Shown: positions 52,100-63,416 of the stretch, one piece after another | How positions within the stretch are numbered: the first letter of the stretch is position 1 | How the letters are laid out: each line of letters begins with the position of its first letter | Assembly: GCF_021603645.1 (NCBI RefSeq) | Contig: NZ_BQHJ01000001.1 | Location: 62,001-126,000, forward strand | Origin: Pseudomonas pseudonitroreducens | GTDB taxonomy: Bacteria > Pseudomonadota > Gammaproteobacteria > Pseudomonadales > Pseudomonadaceae | DNA length: 64,000 nucleotides | Direction of reading: 5' to 3' | Notes under the pieces: generated by a model | Told to the model about the DNA's origin: nothing | What the model saw: only the letters and a program-made list of their open reading frames with translations | Databases searched by the model: none | Position numbers and translations under genes: made by a program

Positions 52100-53152
52100 T
52101 CAGCCGATGGCCAGGCGGTCGACAGCGTGCCCTGGGGTGAAGCGGGCGTAGAGGTTTTCCAGCGATGATTGCAGCTGTTCGCCGCTGTGCAGGCCCTGGA
52201 TGCTCCGGCTGTTGCGCGACAGTTGGGCCAGGACGGCCGGGTCGCCCTGGGCGAAGGCGATTACCTGCCGTTGTGCCTCTGCCAGGTCCTGGGCGGTGGA
52301 CAGGCCTTCGGCAACGAACGGGCCGATGCGTCGCAATGCGATGGGCAGGTCGAGCTTCGCCGCCTCCAGTACCGAGATGGGGAAGCCGTCCCAGGCGGCG
52401 GTGTGGAAGTACAGGTCGAGCCCTTTCATGTGGGCGATGACTTCGCCGCGCTGACGCCAGCCGGTCACTTCGATGCCGGCCTCGACCATCTCCGCCATGA
52501 CCTGGGCGTCGCCACCGCCGATCCACTTGAAGTGCGCAACGTTTGCGCAACTCTCAGCCAAGGCGCGGAAGTACTCGTGGCCCTTCTGCCGGCTGATGCG
52601 CCCGACCATGCCGACCACCGGTTTGCTGGTGAGGCTGCGGACGGCTGGCACTTGCGGCAGCTCATCGCAGACATTCACCAGGCCCAGGGTATGCGCGGGT
52701 TCGATCAGTTCCCCGGCAATGCGCTGCTCATCCAGGCCGCAGCCGGCAATCACCGCGGTGCGCCGCGCCAGCAGCGATTCGATGGCCCGGTAGGCCTTGA
52801 GCATCAGCGGATGGTCGCCACGCAGGAAGGCAAAACCGTGCGGGGTATAGACGATCTTCTGTGCGGGAATGAACGGCAGGGCGCGGATCAGCGCGCCAGC
52901 ATAGGTGCTGTGCAGGTGGATGACATCCGGCTGCACGCGGTCGATGTAGGGCTTCACCCGCGCCAGGCTGGACAGGCGACGCGGCACCAGCTCCATGTGC
53001 CGGAACAGCCCCTGGTTTTCCTCCCCGGTGGTATCGCCTTTGCGCACCGAGGCCAGCAGGTAGTGCTCATGCTGCTGGGAGTTGAGGATGTAGGAGTTGA
53101 TGGCCGAGGTGACGCCGCCGCCGAAGGACTCGGTGATGTGCAGAATCTTCAT
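52100..53152 (-). CDS. GT4-family glycosyltransferase
   Basis: A 350-residue glycosyltransferase of GT-B fold. The N-terminus ILHITESFGGGVTSAINSYI and the central domain boundary VVGMVGRISRQKGHEYFRAL are GT4-like; the donor site is around DGFPISVLEAAKLDLPIALR (EX7E-like). It is GC-rich, unlike the AT-rich transferase gene, so it belongs to the conserved flank of the locus. It lies between the two wzb-type genes. Its acceptor and donor are unknown; it may build the core of the polymer. Confidence 0.85.
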   Translation of the reverse strand: MKILHITESFGGGVTSAINSYILNSQQHEHYLLASVRKGDTTGEENQGLFRHMELVPRRLSSLARVKPYIDRVQPDVIHLHSTYAGALIRALPFIPAQKIVYTPHGFAFLRGDHPLMLKAYRAIESLLARRTAVIAGCGLDEQRIAGELIEPAHTLGLVNVCDELPQVPAVRSLTSKPVVGMVGRISRQKGHEYFRALAESCANVAHFKWIGGGDAQVMAEMVEAGIEVTGWRQRGEVIAHMKGLDLYFHTAAWDGFPISVLEAAKLDLPIALRRIGPFVAEGLSTAQDLAEAQRQVIAFAQGDPAVLAQLSRNSRSIQGLHSGEQLQSSLENLYARFTPGHAVDRLAIG

Positions 53153-53301
53153 AAATCAATGTAGGCCCTTGCAGATATACGTGACGTAACAAGGAGACCA
53201 AACAGCTGAATATGGTCTTGCTGGGCTAGAGCGTAGCCTTTTTCGTCACGGCGCTGTAAGGAATTCTGACGCTTTTGTCGGATTGATAATAATCCGTCAA
53301 A

Positions 53302-53748
53302 TTACCGCCGAGCGCGCAGGCGATCGCCCCAGGGGGCAACGGCGGATTCGATCAGCGCATAGGCGCGCTCGAACGCTTCCGGCCCTTGGCGGTAGGGGTC
53401 CGGGATCTCCTGGTCGGTCTGCCATTTGCCCAGCAGGAAGGTCTTGCCGCGCGCCTCGGGGGCGAGGCGGATGACGCTGTGGATCTGTGACTGCTCCATG
53501 ACCAGCACGAGATTGGCCTCGTGGACCAGTTCGGCAGTCAACTGGCGGGCGCGATGCGGTTGGGGGTGCTGGCCGTGGCGGCGTAGGATGGCGAGGGCGG
53601 TGCTGTCGATGGAGTGGCCGACCAGTGCGCTGAGCCCGGCGGAGGCCACGGCGATGTCGGTGCCCTGCAGGGATTCGCGCAGCAGGTGTTCGGCGATAGG
53701 GCTGCGGCAGATGTTGCCGACGCAGACGATCAGAATCCTGTTGAACAC
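53302..53748 (-). CDS. Second Wzb-type low-molecular-weight tyrosine phosphatase
   Basis: A 148-residue LMW-PTP with the same P-loop CVGNICRS and IPDPYRQG as the wzb gene at 51345-51791, and no gaps between the two. It is the first gene of the polysaccharide locus on the minus strand, with plsB upstream. The 149-base gap to the next glycosyltransferase contains ATTATTATCAATCC-type AT-rich sequence where a promoter could lie. It may act on the same Wzc kinase or on a different kinase. Confidence 0.9.
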   Translation of the reverse strand: MFNRILIVCVGNICRSPIAEHLLRESLQGTDIAVASAGLSALVGHSIDSTALAILRRHGQHPQPHRARQLTAELVHEANLVLVMEQSQIHSVIRLAPEARGKTFLLGKWQTDQEIPDPYRQGPEAFERAYALIESAVAPWGDRLRARR

Positions 53749-53838
53749 GGGGAGCGTCCCTGACCGCGACCGATGGATCGTCAGAAATCTATCGGTCGCG
53801 GTGCAGGGGCGTCAAGCCGCCGGCAGGGGCTGTTCAGC

Positions 53839-56349
53839 TCAGGCCTGGCTGGCCGCTGGCGGCTCGGCCGGGGTGCTGTCTTCCTGCGGTGGCCGCTCCA
53901 GGGCGACCTGGCGGATGGACAGCCGGATCTCCGCCGGCAGCACGCGCTTGGCGGCGCCTTCGGCCAGCTCGCCGAGCAGCTCGTGGTAGCTCAGCTTGCC
54001 GTTCTCGTCCTTGCGCAGCACGCCTTCGTCCAGCAGGGTCTGGATGAAGTGGCGGAACAGGCTCTTGTCGAAGAACTCGGGGGCATTCAGGCCGTGGAGC
54101 ACCGACAGGCGCTGGGCCATGACGGTGCAGAGGTTTTCCAGTTCCTCGGCGGTGAGCTGCTTCTGCCCGGCGTTGAGCACCAGCGAGATGGACATGTAGA
54201 AGCGTTGCAGGGTCTGCGCGATGGCGCGGGCCAGCAAGGTCAGCAGTACGTACTGGCGCGAGCTGGGCGGCGGGCGGATGAAGGTGTCGTTCTCCTGCTT
54301 GAGCAGTTCGCTGGCGACCATGGCCTGCAGCCATTGATCGACCACGGCGTCCAGCTCGTCCAGGCTCCAGCGGATGAACAGCTCGGCCTGCAGGTACGGG
54401 TACAGCGCGCGGGTGTAGCGCAGCAGCTGTTCGCGGCTGATCCGCCCGCTGTTCTGGAAGAAGCTGGCGATCAGCGCAGGCAGCGCGAAGATGTGCAGCA
54501 CGTTGTTGCGGTAGTAGGTCATCAGTACCGCGTTCTGCTCGTCGAGGTAGCAGATGCGGCCGAGGGCGTCCTTCTGCTCGCTGAGCAGGTTCATGCTCTT
54601 CACGTACTCGATCAGTTGCTGGCCGTCGCCCTCGGGCAGCGTGGCGCTGGGCGAGTAGGGCACCTTGCGCAGCAGGTCGAGGTAGAGGTCGATCACCCGC
54701 GCCAGGGCGGTTTCGTCCAGGGCCAGGCGGGTAGTGGAGAGCAGTGCCAGTGCCACCAGGTTCACCGGGTTGATCGCGGCAGCATCGTTGAGATGACGGG
54801 CGACGTCGCGGGCCAGGTGGTTGGTGGTTTCCGACAGCCAGGCCGGGCGGTATTCCGGGCCCAGCTCCTGCTGGCGCCAGTCCGGCTGCTGCTGGTCGAG
54901 GAAGCGGTCGAGGTGGATCGGCTCGCCGAAGTTCACCCAGACCTGGCCGAAGCGCTGCTTCAGCGCGCCGATGACCTTGAAGATGTCGAAGATCGATTCC
55001 TTCTTCTTCGCCGCGCCACGCAGTTCGCCCAGGTAGGTGCGGCCTTCGAGCACGCGCTCGTAGCCGATGTACACGGGCACGAAGACGATGGGCCGGCGCG
55101 AGTCGCGCAGGAAGCTGCGCAGGGTGATTGCCAGCATCCCGGTGCGCGGGTGCAGCATGCGCCCGGTGCGGGAGCGGCCGCCCTCGACGAAGTACTCGGT
55201 GGAGAAGCCACGGCTGAACAGGGTGTGCAGGTATTCGTTGAATACCGCGGTGTACAGCTGGTTGCCCTTGAAGCTGCGGCGCATGAAGAAGGCGCCGCCG
55301 CGGCGCAGGATCGAGCCCACCACCGGCATGTTGAGGTTGATCCCGGCGGCGATGTGCGGCGGGGTCAGGCCATTGCGGAACAGCAGGTAGGACAGCAGCA
55401 GGTAGTCGATGTGGCTGCGGTGGCAGGGCACGTAGACGATTTCGTGGCCCTGGGCGACTTCCTGCACGCGTTCGATATGGTTGACCTTCACGCCCTCGTA
55501 GAGCTTGTTCCAGAACCAGGTCAGGGTGACTTCGAGGAAGCGGATCACCGGGTAGGAGACGTCCGCGGCGATTTCATTCGCGTAGCGCAGGGCAGCCGCT
55601 TCGGCCTTCTCCTGGGAGATCTTCTGGGTTTCGCATTCTTCCTGGATTGCCTGGCGCACCAGCGGCGCGCGCAGCAAGCCTTTGACCAGCGTGCGGCGGT
55701 GCGACAGGTCTGGCCCGATCACCGCGGTCTTCTGGTTGCGGAAGTGCACCCGCAGGATGCGCTGGACCATGCGCAGGGTGCGCTCGTGGCCCTTGTTCTG
55801 TTCCACCAGCTCGCGCAGGTGGATGGGCGCGGAGAACTGCACGCGGGTCTTGCGGCCGAGGATGAGGATGCGCGCCAGCTTGCGCAGGCGGCCGGTGACT
55901 GCCCAGTTGTCGGCGAACAGCAGTTTCCAGGCACTCTTTTCGCTGTCCGGGGATTGGCCCCAGAACACGCTGACGGGAATGATCTGCGCGTCGTCGATGC
56001 CGTTCTGACCGATGGCGCCGAGCATGCGCACCAGCGCCGGCGGTGCGCCGCGCTTGTCCTGGCGGCCGAGCCAGTCGGGCTCCGGCGTCAGGTAGAAGAA
56101 GGCCGCCGGCTCGATGGATTCACCCACCGCCACCGGCATCACCGGGCGGGGCAGGCCTGCCTTGCGGCATTCGGTATCCACCACGGCGAGGTCGCTCACC
56201 GAGGGTTGCTGCAGGACGTAGAGGACCGGTTTGCTGCGGTCGATCTTCAGGCTGAAGGCCGACTGGTTGATGGTTTCCGAGCGCACCCAGAGGTACAGCA
56301 GGCGGCGCAGGGCACCAAAACCGAAGCGGCGGAACGGGTAACGAGGCAT
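53839..56349 (-). CDS. plsB: Glycerol-3-phosphate acyltransferase PlsB
   Basis: Catalyses the first acylation of glycerol-3-phosphate in phospholipid synthesis, at the inner membrane. The 836-residue protein (the Pseudomonas enzyme is close to this size) has the acyltransferase block [13 protein letters not shown] (HX4D), block [14 protein letters not shown], block [14 protein letters not shown] and block [16 protein letters not shown]. It is a core gene that marks the upstream border of the polysaccharide locus. No odd features. Confidence 0.95.
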   Translation of the reverse strand: MPRYPFRRFGFGALRRLLYLWVRSETINQSAFSLKIDRSKPVLYVLQQPSVSDLAVVDTECRKAGLPRPVMPVAVGESIEPAAFFYLTPEPDWLGRQDKRGAPPALVRMLGAIGQNGIDDAQIIPVSVFWGQSPDSEKSAWKLLFADNWAVTGRLRKLARILILGRKTRVQFSAPIHLRELVEQNKGHERTLRMVQRILRVHFRNQKTAVIGPDLSHRRTLVKGLLRAPLVRQAIQEECETQKISQEKAEAAALRYANEIAADVSYPVIRFLEVTLTWFWNKLYEGVKVNHIERVQEVAQGHEIVYVPCHRSHIDYLLLSYLLFRNGLTPPHIAAGINLNMPVVGSILRRGGAFFMRRSFKGNQLYTAVFNEYLHTLFSRGFSTEYFVEGGRSRTGRMLHPRTGMLAITLRSFLRDSRRPIVFVPVYIGYERVLEGRTYLGELRGAAKKKESIFDIFKVIGALKQRFGQVWVNFGEPIHLDRFLDQQQPDWRQQELGPEYRPAWLSETTNHLARDVARHLNDAAAINPVNLVALALLSTTRLALDETALARVIDLYLDLLRKVPYSPSATLPEGDGQQLIEYVKSMNLLSEQKDALGRICYLDEQNAVLMTYYRNNVLHIFALPALIASFFQNSGRISREQLLRYTRALYPYLQAELFIRWSLDELDAVVDQWLQAMVASELLKQENDTFIRPPPSSRQYVLLTLLARAIAQTLQRFYMSISLVLNAGQKQLTAEELENLCTVMAQRLSVLHGLNAPEFFDKSLFRHFIQTLLDEGVLRKDENGKLSYHELLGELAEGAAKRVLPAEIRLSIRQVALERPPQEDSTPAEPPAASQA

Positions 56350-56517
56350 ACAGGCCCTATGGCTGGCGAAGGTAAAACGAGCGATTGCTCAGGCCGGCTA
56401 GTTTGCCGGATTAGGCCCCGCCAGCAAAGCCACGAGCGCTTGGTCGGTGCGCGCGGACAGCCCACGGGCTGCGGCTATCCTGTCATTTAGGGGATGACAT
56501 TCCACGGAGGTTCCGCG

Positions 56518-56988
56518 ATGCGTACGTTCACTTGGGGATGTCTGCTCGCCTTGTCGTTTGTGTTGCCCGCCGAGGCCCAGACTGTCGTCCCGCTCAAGGG
56601 CCAGGGCAGCCAGCAGATGCAGCAGGACATGGCGGAGTGCAACAGCGTTGCCAGCAATGCCGCGAACAGTGCCGCCACCGGCTCCGAGCCGAATGTCGGT
56701 GGCCGTGTCCGTGGTGCCGCCAGGGGCGCGGCGGCAGGCAGCGTTGCCGCCGAAGTGCGTGGCCAGCAGCACGACGAGCTCTATGACCGCGCCAGTGACG
56801 AGGCCAAGCAGCAATACCGGCAGAACCGTGCCGGCGACGCGGCTGCCGCAGGTGCGGCAATCGGTGCCTCGCGCCAGCGGCAGGAGCGTCGGCAGGACCG
56901 CCGTGCGCAGAATGAAGCGCAGACTTCTGCCAGCGCCAGTGCCTACAGCGGTTGTCTGCAGGGGCGCGGCTATCAGGTCAGTCCCTGA
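56518..56988 (+). CDS. Secreted glycine-zipper-like hypothetical protein
   Basis: A 156-residue protein with a Sec signal (MRTFTWGCLLALSFVLPAEAQ) and a central Gly/Ala-rich zipper (GGRVRGAARGAAAGSVAAEV and AAAAGAAIGAS), as in YMGG-type envelope proteins. Two cysteines bracket the mature domain (AECNSVA and YSGCLQGRGYQV). Start ATG 56518 follows ACGGAGGTTCCGCG. It is divergent from plsB across 168 bases. Function unknown. Confidence 0.78.
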   Translation: MRTFTWGCLLALSFVLPAEAQTVVPLKGQGSQQMQQDMAECNSVASNAANSAATGSEPNVGGRVRGAARGAAAGSVAAEVRGQQHDELYDRASDEAKQQYRQNRAGDAAAAGAAIGASRQRQERRQDRRAQNEAQTSASASAYSGCLQGRGYQVSP

Positions 56989-57544
56989 CTGCTGGCGTCC
57001 CTTGATGGTGCACGACTTGCCGGGTATCGGGCCGCCGGAAGTACCAGCGGCGGCCGTTATCCATCGAGCGGAAAGGGATTGGCGCGCTGCCGATTCATCC
57101 GATAAATGATTGGGCATATTGCCGCAGTGTGAACTGCGGCATGCATTCTCGCGGCCTGTGAATGACATTTGCGGAGATCGCCGAATGCCGATGAACGGGA
57201 ACGAAACTACCCGCCATAAATGTCCGGAAGTGAGAAAAGGTCCACGTTCGAAACACTTTCGTTACGCTGGGTAACGAGCACCAAAATGGCTCTGCAGGCC
57301 CCGAAAAATGGCACTTTGGCCTGATTGGTCATAGGCTCGCGGAGTTGATGAAAAAGTGCTTTTCAGCTGTAACTTTTGATTTATATACTCGGGAGCGCTG
57401 TCGCCCGTGGGCGTTATTCGAATTACCTTCCTGTGTGCCATTCGGTGCGGGTTGGATGATAAGGAAAGCGTTCAGCCGGCGACTGCCGAAGTCCTCATTC
57501 CCGGGGGCCATCCAAAAATAATAGGCAAGTTGGAGAGTGTGGTA
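56989..57544 (+). promoter_or_regulatory. 556-bp leader region upstream of the cold-shock gene
   Basis: No gene is credible here. A -10 TATACT at 57384-57389 with only a weak -35 (TTTTCA) would leave a 5' untranslated leader of about 150 bases, as is common for csp genes. AGTTGGAGAGTG (57528-57539) is the ribosome site before ATG 57545. Confidence 0.45.
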
Positions 57545-57754
57545 ATGGCTGATCGTGAGGTCGGAACCGTCAAGTGGTTCAATGACGCCAAAGGTTATGG
57601 ATTCATTCAACGCGATAGCGGTCCGGACGTTTTCGTTCACTACCGTGCCATTCGTGGCGATGGTCACCGCTCCCTGGTCGAAGGCCAGAAAGTGGAGTTC
57701 TCGGTGATCCAGGGTCAGAAAGGCCTCCAGGCGGAAGACGTCGCCAAGGTCTGA
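57545..57754 (+). CDS. Cold-shock domain protein
   Basis: A 69-residue OB-fold RNA-binding protein of the CspA family. The RNP1 motif KGYGFIQ and the RNP2 motif VFVHY are present, and the start is [14 protein letters not shown]-type. Such proteins act as RNA chaperones in cold or stationary phase; which Csp it is cannot be told from length alone. ATG 57545 is preceded by a long leader and GGAGAG. A terminator follows. Confidence 0.94.
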   Translation: MADREVGTVKWFNDAKGYGFIQRDSGPDVFVHYRAIRGDGHRSLVEGQKVEFSVIQGQKGLQAEDVAKV

Positions 57755-57767
57755 GCCCCCGAAAGAG

Positions 57768-57803
57768 CAAAGGCCCGTCCATTGGACGGGCCTTTGTTTT
57801 TAC
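57768..57803 (+). terminator. Rho-independent terminator of the cold-shock gene
   Basis: Stem AAAGGCCCGTCC/GGACGGGCCTTT (57770-57795) with a short loop around ATT is followed by GTTTTTAC, 15 bases after the stop codon. The A-rich left side lets it also act for the convergent gene at 57824-58195. Confidence 0.88.
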
Positions 57804-57823
57804 AGCCAGGTACAAGCGGCGGG

Positions 57824-58195
57824 TCAACCCGTGCGCCAGGTAATCTCTTCGACGCCGGCGGTGGTCACTTTAAGCCAGCGGTCCGCGTCCTCCTCGCCCT
57901 GGTCTTCGCTCCAGCTGCCGGGTGCGCAGCGCACTTCCACTTCCAGCGCGGCGCAGGCCGCACGGGCGCAGGCGACATCGTCGTCCCACGGGGTCTTGTC
58001 GCTGTCCAGGAACAGGCTGTTCCACTTGCCCACGGCCTTGGGCAGCCAGGTGGCGGGAATGCTGCCGGCGGTGCACTTGAAGGTCTCGCCCTGGGCGCGC
58101 CATTCGCTGCACGGGCCAAGTGCCTTTTCCAGCCAGGCGCCAACGGCGGCCTGGTCGGCATCCTTGATGTAGATCTCGATATCCGGTTGGCGCAT
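57824..58195 (-). CDS. Conserved hypothetical protein
   Basis: A 123-residue soluble protein. The N-terminal part (MRQPDIEIYIKDADQAAVGA) is followed by a region with three Cys (PCSEW, FKCTAG, ACARAACA) and a Trp-rich C-terminus (DADRWLKVTTAG, EEITWRTG). It resembles Pseudomonas hypothetical proteins next to rlmA, but no function is known to me. It starts 10 bases after the rlmA stop on the same strand, so it is probably the last gene of the dapE-rlmA operon. Confidence 0.75.
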   Translation of the reverse strand: MRQPDIEIYIKDADQAAVGAWLEKALGPCSEWRAQGETFKCTAGSIPATWLPKAVGKWNSLFLDSDKTPWDDDVACARAACAALEVEVRCAPGSWSEDQGEEDADRWLKVTTAGVEEITWRTG

Positions 58196-58205
58196 GGCGT
58201 CCTCG

Positions 58206-59008
58206 TCAGGGTTCTTGGCGTTCCAGCCAATCGTAGCGTACCGCGACCGTGACCTCGAAGGGCTCGGCGAGGATGCGCTCGCGCCGCTCAGGGTTGACCC
58301 GCCAGCCGTGGGGCGTCATCGCCAGCAGGTGCTCGCGGGCTTCGCGGGTTGCCAGCGGCAGCTTGAAGCTCAATTGTTCGGTGTGCGCCAGCTGCAGTTC
58401 TTCGGGCAGGTCTGCGAGGTGCTTGTCTTCGACATACTCGCGTACTTCGTCGTACAGGCGCTGGCGCAGTTCGAGCAGATGGTCGCGCGCCGGGCCCAGG
58501 CGTAGCACGCCGCCGCCGGGAGTGAGCAGGCGAGCCGCTTCCTTCCAGTCGATCGGGCTGAACACGCTGGCCAGCAATTGGCATGAGGCATCGGCCAGCG
58601 GCACGCGGGCCATGCTGGCGACCATCCAGGTCAGTTGCGGCGCGCGCTTGCAGGCGCGCTTGACTGCCTCGCGGGAGATGTCCAGCGCATAGCCATCGGC
58701 TTGCGGCAGGGCGTCACCGAGCTGGGCGGTGTAGTACCCCTCGCCGCAGCCGATATCCAGCCAGCGGCCTGGTGCGCGCTCGGCAGCCAGTTCGGCCAGG
58801 CGCGAGGCCAGCGGCGCGTAGTGGCCGGCGCCGAGGAAGTGCCGACGTGCCTCGACCATGGCGGCATTGTCGCCCGGATCGAGGCTTTTCTTGTGCTGCA
58901 CCGGCAGCAGGTTCAGGTAGCCCTGGCGGGCGCGGTCGAAGCGGTGGCCGGCGGGGCAGGCGACACCGTTTTCGACATCAGTCAGCGCCTCGCGGCACAG
59001 CGGACAGA

Positions 59009-59015
<7 letters not shown>
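58206..59015 (-). CDS. rlmA: 23S rRNA (guanine745-N1)-methyltransferase RlmA
   Basis: Methylates G745 of 23S rRNA. The 269-residue protein has an N-terminal zinc site (Cys4, Cys7, Cys20, His24 in ICPLCREAL...VACPAGH) and then a SAM-dependent methyltransferase with LDIGCGEGYYTAQLGDAL as motif I. The catalytic-domain motif VFSPIDWKEAARLLTPGG is also clear. Its start overlaps the stop of the preceding small ORF by seven bases, and it shares a strand with dapE. Confidence 0.93.
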
Positions 59016-60522
<1,507 letters not shown>

Positions 60523-60532
60523 AGGGGCCGCA

Positions 60533-63130
60533 TCAGTTGGCCGGTGCGACGTCCGCTGCCGGCGCCTCCTGAGCCTTGGGCGCGGCGGACAGCAGCGCCA
60601 TCACCAGGGCGGCGAGGTAGGGCAACGACTGCACCAGCAGCATGGCGACCCAGAACATCATGTCGCGGCTCGGTACGCCCTGCACCAGTACGATGCCCAG
60701 TGCAGCGCCCCACAGCAGGAGCATGATGAACACCTCTTCACGCGCTTCCGCCAGTGCCACCAGCAGACCATGGTTGGAGGCCATCTTTGGTGTGCGGAAG
60801 AACGGGATGGTCTTGGTGAACGCCCCGTAGAGCACCGCCTTGGCGATGGTGTGCGACAGCGCGAGGCCGGCCACCGCCGCCTGGAACGAGCGCAGCAGGT
60901 CCACGCCCACCGCACGGCGGTAGAGGAACATGATCTTGCCGAACTTGAAGAAGAACAGCGCCAGCGGCGGGATGGCGAAGATCAGCAGCGGCGGGTCGAC
61001 CCGCTTGGGCACGATGATCATCGCCGAGGACCAGAGCAGCGCACCGACGGTGAAGAAGATGTTCATACCGTCGGCGATCCACGGCAGCCAGCCGGCGATG
61101 AAGTGGTAGCGCTGGCCGAGGGTCAGCTTGCTGTCCTTGCCCTGGAACAGCGCACGGGCGTGGCCCTTCATGATCTGGATGGCGCCATAGGCCCAGCGGA
61201 AACGCTGCTTCTTGTAGTCGATGAAGGTGTCGGGCATCACACCCTTGCCGAAGCTCTGGTGCGAGTAGGCGGCCGAATAGCCTTTCTCGAACACCCGCAG
61301 GCCCAGCTCGGCGTCCTCGCAGATGGTCCAGTCGGCCCACCTGAGCTCGTCCATCACGGTGCGGCGGATCATGGTCATGGTGCCGTGCTGGATGATCGCG
61401 TCGCGGTCGTTGCGGGTGACCATGCCGATGTGGAAGAAGCCCTTGTACTCGGCGTAGCAGAGCTTCTTGAAGGCGTTTTCCTCGCCATCGTGGTAGTCCT
61501 GCGGGGACTGCACCACGGCGATCTTCGGGTCGGCGAAGTGCGGCACCATCTGCTTGAGCCAGTTCGGCTCGACGCAGTAGTCGGCGTCGATCACCGCCAC
61601 GACTTCGACGTCCGGCGCGGTGTGCGGCAGGATGTAGTTCAGCGCACCGCCCTTGAAGCCCGCCAGCGGCGCGACGTGGAAGAAGCGGAAGCGCGGGCCG
61701 AGGATTTCGCAGTAATCGCGTACCGGTTCCCAGACCGCCGGGTCCTTGGTGTTGTTGTCGATGATGAGGACTTCGAAGTCCGGGTAATCGAGCCTGGACA
61801 GGGCATCCAGAGTCTTCTTCATCATCTCCGGTGGTTCGTTGTAGCAGGGTACGTGCACCGAGACCTTGGGCCGGTAGCCGGTGTCGCTCAGCACCGGGTC
61901 GAATGGCCGGCGGCGCTTGCGCACCCAGACGGTCTCGGCCAGTTCGTGGGCCTCGGTAAGCAGGACGATGAACACGCCCAGCGCGCCGATACCCAGCAGG
62001 CCGCCAACGGTCAGGCTGAACCAGGTGCTGTATTGCTGGCTGTAGTCGTAGGCGATCCATACCAGCACCGAGCCGCCGGCGAAGGCGACCACGGTGAGGA
62101 AGGTCCGCCCGCGCTGGCGCAGGGCGCTGCCGTCGATCATCAGCAAGGTCAGGGCGAGCAGCGCCATCACCACCGAGGCGACCGCCAGGGCGCGCCATTG
62201 CGGGATGTTCACCACCGGCCCGTCGAAGTTGAACTTGGGCTGGCGCTGGGCGTTGTAGACGCCCCAGTAGGCACCGACCGAACCTTCGTCACCGACTTTC
62301 CACGGTTGGTCGAAGGCCTCGACGACGAAGTAGTTGTAGCCGCGCTTGTTCAGCGCGTTGGTCAGCGTGCGCAGGTAGATGGCCTGGTCTGCCTGGGTGG
62401 CGTCGGCGCCGCCGCGCATGCGGCCGTTGCTCGGCCAGCCGACTTCGGCCAGCAGCAGCGGCTTGCGCGGGAACTTGGCGCGCAGCTCCTTGGCGCGCTC
62501 GAGGACGAACGGCACGGCGTCGTCCATCGGCGTGTATTCCCAGTAGGGCAGGACGTGCGCGGCGATCAGGTCGACGTGCTTGGCCATCTCCGGGTATTTC
62601 TCGTAGATGTGCCACTGCTCGGCGGTGGTCACCGGCACCTTGACCGCCTTGCGCACGCGGTCCAGGTAGGCGGTCAACTGCTCGACCGTGACTTCACGGC
62701 GGAACAGCGCCTCGTTGCCGACTATCACCCGCACCACGCTGCGCGAGTTGTTGGCGATCTCGATGCCGCGCTCGATCTCGGCCTCGTTTTCGGCCTCGTC
62801 CGGGCCGATCCAGATGCCGAGGCTGACGCGCATGCCGAGCTCTTCGGCCAGGCGCGGGATGTCGGCCAGCGAACCTTTCACCGAGTAGGTGCGGATGTTG
62901 TCGGTGTTCTTGGAGACCAGTTCCAGGTCCGAACGGATCTCGTCGTCGCTGGGGAACTGGTTCTTCTGCGGATTCTGGTTCAGGCGGAAGGGCGAGAAGG
63001 AGAATCCGGAAATGCTTTCCGGCCAGTCGGGAACGCTGACGGGGCGGTTGTAGAGGGCCCAGAAGCCGGTGAAGAGTGCCGCGAGGGCAACGAACACCAC
63101 CAGGTTGAGGCCGAACTTGCGTGCAGGCAT
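60533..63130 (-). CDS. ndvB: NdvB-type beta-1,3-glucan synthase (GH17-GT2 fusion)
   Basis: Synthesises periplasmic cyclic beta-1,3-linked glucans that are tied to biofilm antibiotic tolerance in P. aeruginosa. The 865-residue membrane protein starts with a transmembrane helix (LNLVVFVALAALFTGFWALY), then a periplasmic GH17-like domain (VGNEALFRREV, LLAEVGWPSNGRMRGG). Two helices follow, then a cytoplasmic GT2 domain with VIDADYCVEP, CEDAELGLRV and QRFRWAYG (D, D, QxxRW set), and finally four more helices. I start at MPARKFG (63130), which matches known NdvB; the longer frame from 63148 lacks support. A strong terminator follows. Confidence 0.94.
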   Translation of the reverse strand: MPARKFGLNLVVFVALAALFTGFWALYNRPVSVPDWPESISGFSFSPFRLNQNPQKNQFPSDDEIRSDLELVSKNTDNIRTYSVKGSLADIPRLAEELGMRVSLGIWIGPDEAENEAEIERGIEIANNSRSVVRVIVGNEALFRREVTVEQLTAYLDRVRKAVKVPVTTAEQWHIYEKYPEMAKHVDLIAAHVLPYWEYTPMDDAVPFVLERAKELRAKFPRKPLLLAEVGWPSNGRMRGGADATQADQAIYLRTLTNALNKRGYNYFVVEAFDQPWKVGDEGSVGAYWGVYNAQRQPKFNFDGPVVNIPQWRALAVASVVMALLALTLLMIDGSALRQRGRTFLTVVAFAGGSVLVWIAYDYSQQYSTWFSLTVGGLLGIGALGVFIVLLTEAHELAETVWVRKRRRPFDPVLSDTGYRPKVSVHVPCYNEPPEMMKKTLDALSRLDYPDFEVLIIDNNTKDPAVWEPVRDYCEILGPRFRFFHVAPLAGFKGGALNYILPHTAPDVEVVAVIDADYCVEPNWLKQMVPHFADPKIAVVQSPQDYHDGEENAFKKLCYAEYKGFFHIGMVTRNDRDAIIQHGTMTMIRRTVMDELRWADWTICEDAELGLRVFEKGYSAAYSHQSFGKGVMPDTFIDYKKQRFRWAYGAIQIMKGHARALFQGKDSKLTLGQRYHFIAGWLPWIADGMNIFFTVGALLWSSAMIIVPKRVDPPLLIFAIPPLALFFFKFGKIMFLYRRAVGVDLLRSFQAAVAGLALSHTIAKAVLYGAFTKTIPFFRTPKMASNHGLLVALAEAREEVFIMLLLWGAALGIVLVQGVPSRDMMFWVAMLLVQSLPYLAALVMALLSAAPKAQEAPAADVAPAN

Positions 63131-63377
63131 GGTGCGATCGGGTTCCAAAGGGTGGAACGGGGAGGGGCCGGGACAATCTCTGTACGCGATGGCCGCCGGT
63201 CGGGGCGCATCCTACCCCGCACTCCGGGGGCTGTACAGGTTGCCGGCACCGTCCGCCGCGTGGGCGCACGTGGGCATTTTCCGACAGTTTAGAATGTGTG
63301 GCAGGCGCGTGACTGAGACTGCGGCAATTCGGCTTTGTTGCAAGCGCGCGGCGGCTGCTCCTTACCGGAGCTCGGCC

Positions 63378-63400
63378 GTTATAGAATGCCGGCCGTTTCG
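63378..63400 (+). promoter_or_regulatory. Probable tcdA promoter -10 region
   Basis: TTATAGAAT within the small palindrome CGGCCG...CGGCCG (63371-63399) resembles the TATAAT-GCCGGCC arrangement upstream of tsaB. No clear -35. Confidence 0.35.
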
Positions 63401-63416
63401 AGATGAGGTGTGGGCG

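Noticed and set aside
53290-53310. GGCGGTAATTTG on the minus strand as a second ops element before the glycosyltransferase at 52100
   Set aside because: Only the first seven bases match ops; they are the last codons and TAA stop of the phosphatase gene (Arg-Arg-stop), so the match is coincidental.
53773-56490. 905-codon plus-strand frame opposite plsB
   Set aside because: Antisense shadow of plsB with no domain; plsB motifs are intact on the minus strand.
60770-63292. 840-codon plus-strand frame opposite ndvB
   Set aside because: Antisense shadow; ndvB on the minus strand has complete GH17 and GT2 motifs.
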